64,000 nucleotides of DNA, taken from assembly GCA_964017155.1 (NCBI GenBank), contig OZ024857.1, positions 14,622,896 to 14,686,895 on the forward strand, read 5' to 3'. Position numbers and translations under genes: made by a program. This document shows positions 58,301-64,000 of the stretch, one piece after another. Origin of the DNA: Oasisia sp. SBJ-2009 (taxonomy: Eukaryota; Annelida; Polychaeta; Sabellida; Siboglinidae). The notes under the pieces were generated by a model. It was not told the DNA's origin and searched no databases. It saw only the letters and a list, made by a program, of their open reading frames with translations. Each line of letters starts with the position of its first letter. Positions within the stretch are counted from its first letter, which is position 1.

Positions 58301-59924
58301 GAACTGATGGTGCGGTTGTCACCAGAGGGGCTGCTATGAATGAGCCAGTCACACAATATTGGGCATTGTGAACATGTTCATACTGATCGTTCCAGTCGAC
58401 AGTGGCATGTTCCGCATTCGGCGTGGGCCGACCGAAACAAAATGCAAAACAGCCACGCATCGTTGAGCTTGTTCGTTAAAATCAACATTGAAAAATGCCA
58501 CATTTAATGTGAAAACACTAGATGCATACTGCTGTAAGACAGCCTTACTTAAGCACCCTAACACATACAAATATAACCTGCACGTACATTTCTCCATGCA
58601 AACAGTCTCTACCGTAAACATAGTAACAGTCGAGCCAAACAAGCGTCTCCATGGCAAGCATTATTTCATTAGCAACATTGGTCTCCATGGCAACCTGTCA
58701 GCACAGCTGCCGAAATGTTGGCGAAAAACATCTAATTTACACTATACACTGTACAATGGCCTGCCTCGGACAGGCTGTGGTCATCTCGCCGGTCATCTCA
58801 GTGGTCAAGCTCACTAAGCATCATGGTCAAGACAGACCGTCATGATGGGTCAAGCCAGACAGCCACTGGTCACCCAGTCCGTGTTACAAACACCGCAGTC
58901 TGTCTATAAATAATCTGCAAGCAGATGATGCATCAGATTACTAGTAATAACACGACATCCACTGGTACTGTGTTTGTTAGGTTTCAAATCATACAACGTG
59001 TAAATAATTACTTGGTTAGGGTTATGTACAATTGCTTTGAAATAGAAAATGGCCCAATGTGGATTAGCTGGGCCAATTCGTTGTACACAGTAAATCTGTA
59101 AGATAGTCATCATGTCTCGCATATAACTTTATTATTATTTATTTATTATTATATATATTTTTAAAGTCAGTAAGTTGTTTATATAACTTACTTTTCAAAA
59201 ACGGTGTTTATTTACATGAATTAATTGCATATTTATTATAAAATCACATCCTGTATATTGCTCATTATTCTTTCTGTTTTTCTACAATTTTACATTTATC
59301 TAACTTATAACCTTATTTATTTTTATCTATTAATTTTTTTTTAAATTTGATCTTGTATAGGCTACTTAGATGTGCTAATGTATGTACCTATTGTATATGG
59401 GTTTTTAACTGAAATAAATGTATTCGTATTTACTACATTTATGGGATATGGTCCACGCTTAACATAAAATAACACTATGCTGAACAATTTTCTAAATTCT
59501 GGGAATACTTGCTCAAAGCTGTTTGTCAAAGGGTTGGACTGCTGTCAGTCACATGTTTCCATTCCAGACATTTCAGCAATTACATTACCATCCCATTCTT
59601 TTCTTGGATTTCCTGATATGTTTACAACTGCATGGAATCATACTTATTATGATACTGATATTAAATGAATGAAAAATATGTTCACCAGAAAGGTTGAACC
59701 ATGCATTACGTTATATAAAATTATTTTCTATAGATTAAAAGTTATGGTAAAGTAATTAATTCATGATGTAAAATAAGCATGTAACATACCACATATAAGC
59801 ACCTATCGATACAAAGAATCCCCTATTCAACGCCGTGTGCGAATATCATTACTAGTCCTGGTTCCATGATCATGTCGTCCGCTACGTGTTGATTCTCACA
59901 TGCCATCACAACGACTGCCTGCTT
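58301..59924. other. Non-coding stretch
   Basis: Nothing convincing; AT-rich from 59100 on. Confidence 0.4.
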
Positions 59925-61012
59925 ACCTGCAAACACAACCAAACACAATCACTGCCGGCTTACCTGTAAACACAACCAAACACAATCACTGCCTGCTTAC
60001 CTGTAAACACAACCAAACACAATCACTGCCTGCTTACCTGTAAACACAACCAAACACAATCAGTGCCTGCTTACCTGCAAACACAACCAAACACAATCAC
60101 TGCCGGCTTACCTGTAAACACAACCAAACACAATCACTGCCTGCTTACCTGTAAACACAACCAAACACAATCACTGCCTGCTTACCTGTAAACACAACCA
60201 AACACAATCACTGCCTGCTTACCTGTAAACACAACCAAACACAATCACTGCCTGCTTACCTGTAAACACAACCAAACACAATCACTGCCTGCTTACCTGT
60301 AAACACAACCAAACACAATCACTGCCTGCTTACCTGTAAACACAACCAAACACAATCACTGCCTGCTTACCTGTAAACACAACCAAACACAATCACTGCC
60401 GGCTTACCTGTAAACACAACCAAACACAATCACTGCCTGCTTACCTGTAAACACAACCAAACACAATCACTGCCTGCTTACCTGTAAACACAACCAAACA
60501 CAATCACTGCCTGCTTACCTATAAACACAACCAAACACAATCAGTGCCTGCTTACCTGCAAACACAACCAAACACAATCACTGCCGGCTTACCTGCAAAC
60601 ACAACCAAACACAATCACTGCCTGCTTACCTGCAAACACAACCAAACACAATCACTGCCTGCTTACCTGTAAACACAACCAAACACAATCACTGCCTGCT
60701 TACCTGTAAACACAACCAAACACAATCACTGCCTGCTTACCTGTAAACACAACCAAACACAATCACTGCCTGCTTACCTGTAAACACAACCAAACACAAT
60801 CACTGCCGGCTTACCTGTAAACACAACCAAACACAATCACTGCCGGCTTACCTGTAAACACAACCAAACACAATCACTGCCTGCTTACCTGTAAACACAA
60901 CCAAACACAATCACTGCCTGCTTACCTGCAAACACAATCACTGCCTATTTCCCTGCGAATACAACCAAACACAATCACTGCCTGCTTACCTGCAAACACA
61001 ACCAAACACAAT
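59925..61012 (-). repeat. 37-bp minisatellite, about 29 units
   Basis: Plus-strand unit: aacacaaccaaacacaatca then ctgcctgcttacctgta. On the minus strand each unit has a T/G-rich run, then TTTACAG|GTAAGCAGG. Variation is very low (tgcctg/tgccgg, tgtaaa/tgcaaa), suggesting recent expansion. Confidence 0.95.
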
Positions 61013-61660
61013 CATTGCCCAATTCAGTCAGTTGTCTACTTATCAGCTAACACAACCATACAAATTGTTCTACACGAGACAATCATGAATGTTTGTAAAT
61101 GCCCCCAACGCAGACATCTGCATGGTTTATGAAACAGTGACGCCACCTGGTGGGAGTGCTGAAAACGTGGCGCCACCTAGCGGGTAATATTTTATTGTTT
61201 TATCACATCAAATTTGTTGAGCTTTAGTCAGTCTCTACAATTCTTCACACGCACTGTGTGCTCAAATCTTACAGCACTCACACAAATTCAGCAAGGTATT
61301 TTCCTATGAAAATATCGACCGTCTCACCTGTCACCTCACAAACGGTCTGTCAGTGTCAAGTATTTGTCCAATCATTTGTATCAATACTATTGCCAAAGAC
61401 AAAGCTTAACAGCGGTCACGCGCATAATTCTGATTATGACCCATGCAAACCAATGTCACGAATCCATAAATGATCTAGTAGATAACATCACTTATTAGTC
61501 ATCAAAGCTTATCCAGTGTGCGATTACAAACAGTCTGCGCTGTAACAAAACATGATTAGAGGATTAGCAGATGTAAGACTACAATAACGTTCTCGTTCGC
61601 CATTACCCAACCAAATAGTACCCTAAAGAAATAGCATTATGCAGGTTGTCTGAATTTCTG
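61013..61660. other. Non-coding stretch
   Basis: Nothing recognised except gtggcgccacctagcgggt near 61168. Confidence 0.4.
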
Positions 61661-62021
61661 TGAGGACATATATAGTGCGGAGTGACTAAAAATTATGTTT
61701 TTGTGCAGCGTAGCATCAGAGCTGTAAAATTATGACAGATAACAATCGGTGTTTGTCTGCATATTGATACATGTGTCATTTATATTAGTGATGTCAAAAC
61801 GATAGGTCACTGTCTGATTCTAGCAGGAATGGGTGTCAGTTTTAAACGTGGTTTTGTAGGACTCTGAGATATCCGAATTTCACGAACTTTCCACGACACG
61901 TCTACCAGTGGAGGATAAATATGCTGCGACATTTTCGATAACAGGTCTATTTGAATTTGATAGAAAATGAAGGAAACATTATAATGGCCACCAATTGAAA
62001 ACGCAAATGTGGTCTTCGGCC
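61661..62021 (+). mobile_element. Diverged solo copy of the 454-bp transposon repeat
   Basis: Matches the 454-bp repeat of the 3.4-kb transposon from end to end with a deletion of about 100 bp near the left: start gaggacata, then tttttgtgcagc, gcatcagagctg, gggtgtcagtt, tttcacgaa, aatggccaccaattg and a decayed right end. No second copy or internal genes nearby. Confidence 0.7.
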
Positions 62022-63102
62022 AGCATGTTAACTATGGTTTATAGAAGGCATTACACTCGCCAGTCTCACTGCAGCCATGTCTGTGTGCTGTGCAACTGTT
62101 GGTAAAGCAATCATGTTGCTCAGTGATAGAAACCAATATTGCCAGCACCTGTGTCATGAGGCCAAGCTCATCTTAGATGCTTCAGCGTGTTACATTTCCT
62201 GCATGACACCTCAATCATCTTACGTTACACCTCATATTTTTCATTAAACCAGTATGCTTCCCATGTAGCTGTGCCTAAAACCTGCAATGAATTCCCCATC
62301 ACTTCAAACCATATGAAACTATAATTCCATGACAAACTGAAAATATCCTTATTCAAAATATAATCTGAACCCTAAAAACCACAGCAGCCCATCACTGTGA
62401 TGAATGTATTGAACTGATGAGCATCCCCTCTTCATGGTGTTCTTAATTAATCTTATTTATTGCCCTGCTGACTTCATGGGGCGATTTCACTTACATTGTT
62501 ATGTACCCAATTTTGCACATTAAAATAAATTTTAATCCATAATAGTGATGTTGAATGCCTGAAAACTGTCAACATCACATAGCCCCAGCAGGACATTGCC
62601 ACTGGTGTATCATGGAAATAGTGTCCTCAGTAATATAGCAATGGATATTTGTATTTTGAAAAATTCATTTAATTTAACAACAGATTTTGTTTAAAGATGA
62701 ATTTTCTTTAGGAGCTCTTTTTCACAGTGAAACAGTCCCCTGGTTCTACGTGCAACATAACTACGGTAGCTGTTACTGTTACAATCTCGGTCCCTTGTCA
62801 CACCCTTGTATCAGAACTTGGGTGTGTCTACTGGACATTACAGTCTTCTCCACACAGAGGATGGACATTGGGAGCTGGACACTGGACATCCGCAGTACGT
62901 GTCCAGCCATAGTGGACATCTGTGTCTGCGAATAACGCCTGGTGGCATTAACAAACAGACAGCCACAGACACAGCCTAGGCACACTTCAAGTCTGACTGA
63001 CAATCAAAATCATTATCGAGTGGCAATCACATATGCGAAGTCACACTCCCATACATGTCCTGCCACTGGTCAGTGTCAATGTCATCTGGTCAGTGGTGAC
63101 AA
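62022..63102. other. Non-coding stretch
   Basis: Nothing recognised beyond the short match to 57852-57900. Confidence 0.4.
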
Positions 63103-63449
63103 GTAAAGGCAAAAGGCAAGTTCTTATATAGCGCAGTATCCAGTCCTCAGGACCGATCAAAGCGCTTTACACTTTACTTCCCTTACAGACCTGTTCACTC
63201 AGACACCATCTCGGCTTCTCTGGGAAGCATCCAGCCACATGCTACAATTAATGCGCAAAGGCTGCTCGTACACATATCCACCACTGTCTATAGCCAGGTA
63301 CTCATCGAAGTACTCATTTATACAGCTGAGTGAACTGGAGCAATGTAGAGTGAAAAAACTTGCCCAAGGTCTTAACACCGCAGCATAGGATTCGAATCCA
63401 GGTTCTCGTATTAGTCAGTCCGAAGCTGTACCCCTGATCCATTGCGCTC
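63103..63449 (-). mobile_element. tRNA-derived SINE, copy 3
   Basis: Homologous to 32847-33175 and 50959-51275. It has an extra short duplication (ggtactcatcgaagtactca) near 63297. B box GGATTCGAATCC near 63386. Confidence 0.8.
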
Positions 63450-64000
63450 TACGTGTTGATTATGCAGCTGTGACCCACCAGACTTTGCACCTCAACCTGA
63501 CAATTTTTTCCTAAGTACTTTACCTGTATAAGCTATATATTTAGTATTCCATCTATAGCGTTTCACTTAATTTGCTTCGATCTAACTGTTTATATAAAAG
63601 TATATATTACATGAATTATTACAGCATTATACATCATAATCCTGTATGTAAATGTTCAATTTGCTGCAATGCTATATTTATCTGTATAATAATTATTTAC
63701 ACCACCTATCCACATTTTATATGGCATATCAGTAACATACAACTAATTACATAAATAAAAATACAGATATTACTTTGATAACTTTGGAAACTTTGGTTGT
63801 TTATCACCTCCAAGACGCAAATAATTGTTTCCGATGTTCATTTATTACCTTCACCCTCAGATCGTTATTAGCGATGTAATAAAGCACAAAGGTAGTGTCA
63901 TTATAAGTATTTGCTGATGCATATGTTTACGGTGTAATATGCTTTTCACCTGCCAGAGAAATTTAAACAGTGACCGAAATGTGTGGTGAGCAAATATCCA
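63450..64000. other. AT-rich non-coding stretch
   Basis: Nothing recognised up to the window end. Confidence 0.4.

Noticed and set aside
58137..58460. 107-codon minus-strand ORF as a gene
   Set aside because: No recognisable content and no supporting splice or poly(A) signals; it overlaps another open frame.
59925..61012. CRISPR-like array
   Set aside because: Units are head-to-tail identical without variable spacers, and the sequence is eukaryotic; it is a minisatellite.

Overview
The window is eukaryotic, AT-rich and repeat-dense. Support for this comes from GT-AG introns, a spliced THAP-type transposase, tRNA-derived SINEs, LINE 3' ends, mariner and Ty3/gypsy elements, and many micro- and minisatellites. 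The mix of families suggests a marine invertebrate, probably a lophotrochozoan such as a mollusc; that is an inference from family content, not a proven assignment. There are no prokaryotic operons, CRISPR arrays, rRNA genes or true tRNA genes.

Layout. 0-9.2 kb is a nest of retroelements. LINE 3' ends lie in opposite orientations at 1-455 and 1257-1400. An old minus-strand Ty3/gypsy element (1780-3059 plus 8663-9150) is itself interrupted by a LINE fragment. Into its protease region a 5.6-kb plus-strand Ty3/gypsy element (3060-8657) has inserted, with 178-bp LTRs and a perfect 5-bp target duplication. This younger element lacks a visible tRNA primer site. Instead it has a 13-nt stretch next to the 5' LTR that is complementary to an internal part of its own LTR, as in self-priming (Tf1/sushi-type) elements.

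9.7-17.6 kb is a DNA-transposon cluster. It holds a P-element/THAP9-like element with five exons, a large hairpin, and a 3.4-kb transposon (13751-17159) that split a 75-bp tandem array. The 3.4-kb transposon has terminal inverted repeats, identical 454-bp terminal direct repeats, an intact ORF for an I-PpoI-type His-Cys box nuclease, and an internally deleted Mutator-like transposase on the other strand. A 392-bp MITE related to the P-like element follows. This His-Cys nuclease/Mutator composite is the best candidate for an undescribed system in the window.

17.6-28 kb is mostly non-coding with large minisatellites (26-, 35- and 21-bp units). 28.5-42.8 kb is a mosaic of local segmental duplications. 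Each of two copies carries a small minus-strand ORF (95 and 87 aa) whose flanks are much better conserved than the coding part. Between the two copies lies a decayed four-exon gene. 44-48 kb has a 13-bp minisatellite and LINE debris.

49-52 kb has a 580-bp near-perfect palindrome directly upstream of a small spliced host gene (exons 49844-50036 and 51926-52008). 52-64 kb is mostly intergenic, with a TACGG array, a small foldback MITE, 22- and 37-bp minisatellites, a diverged solo copy of the 454-bp transposon repeat, and a SINE. Little here looks like conventional cellular coding sequence; the genes mostly belong to mobile elements.
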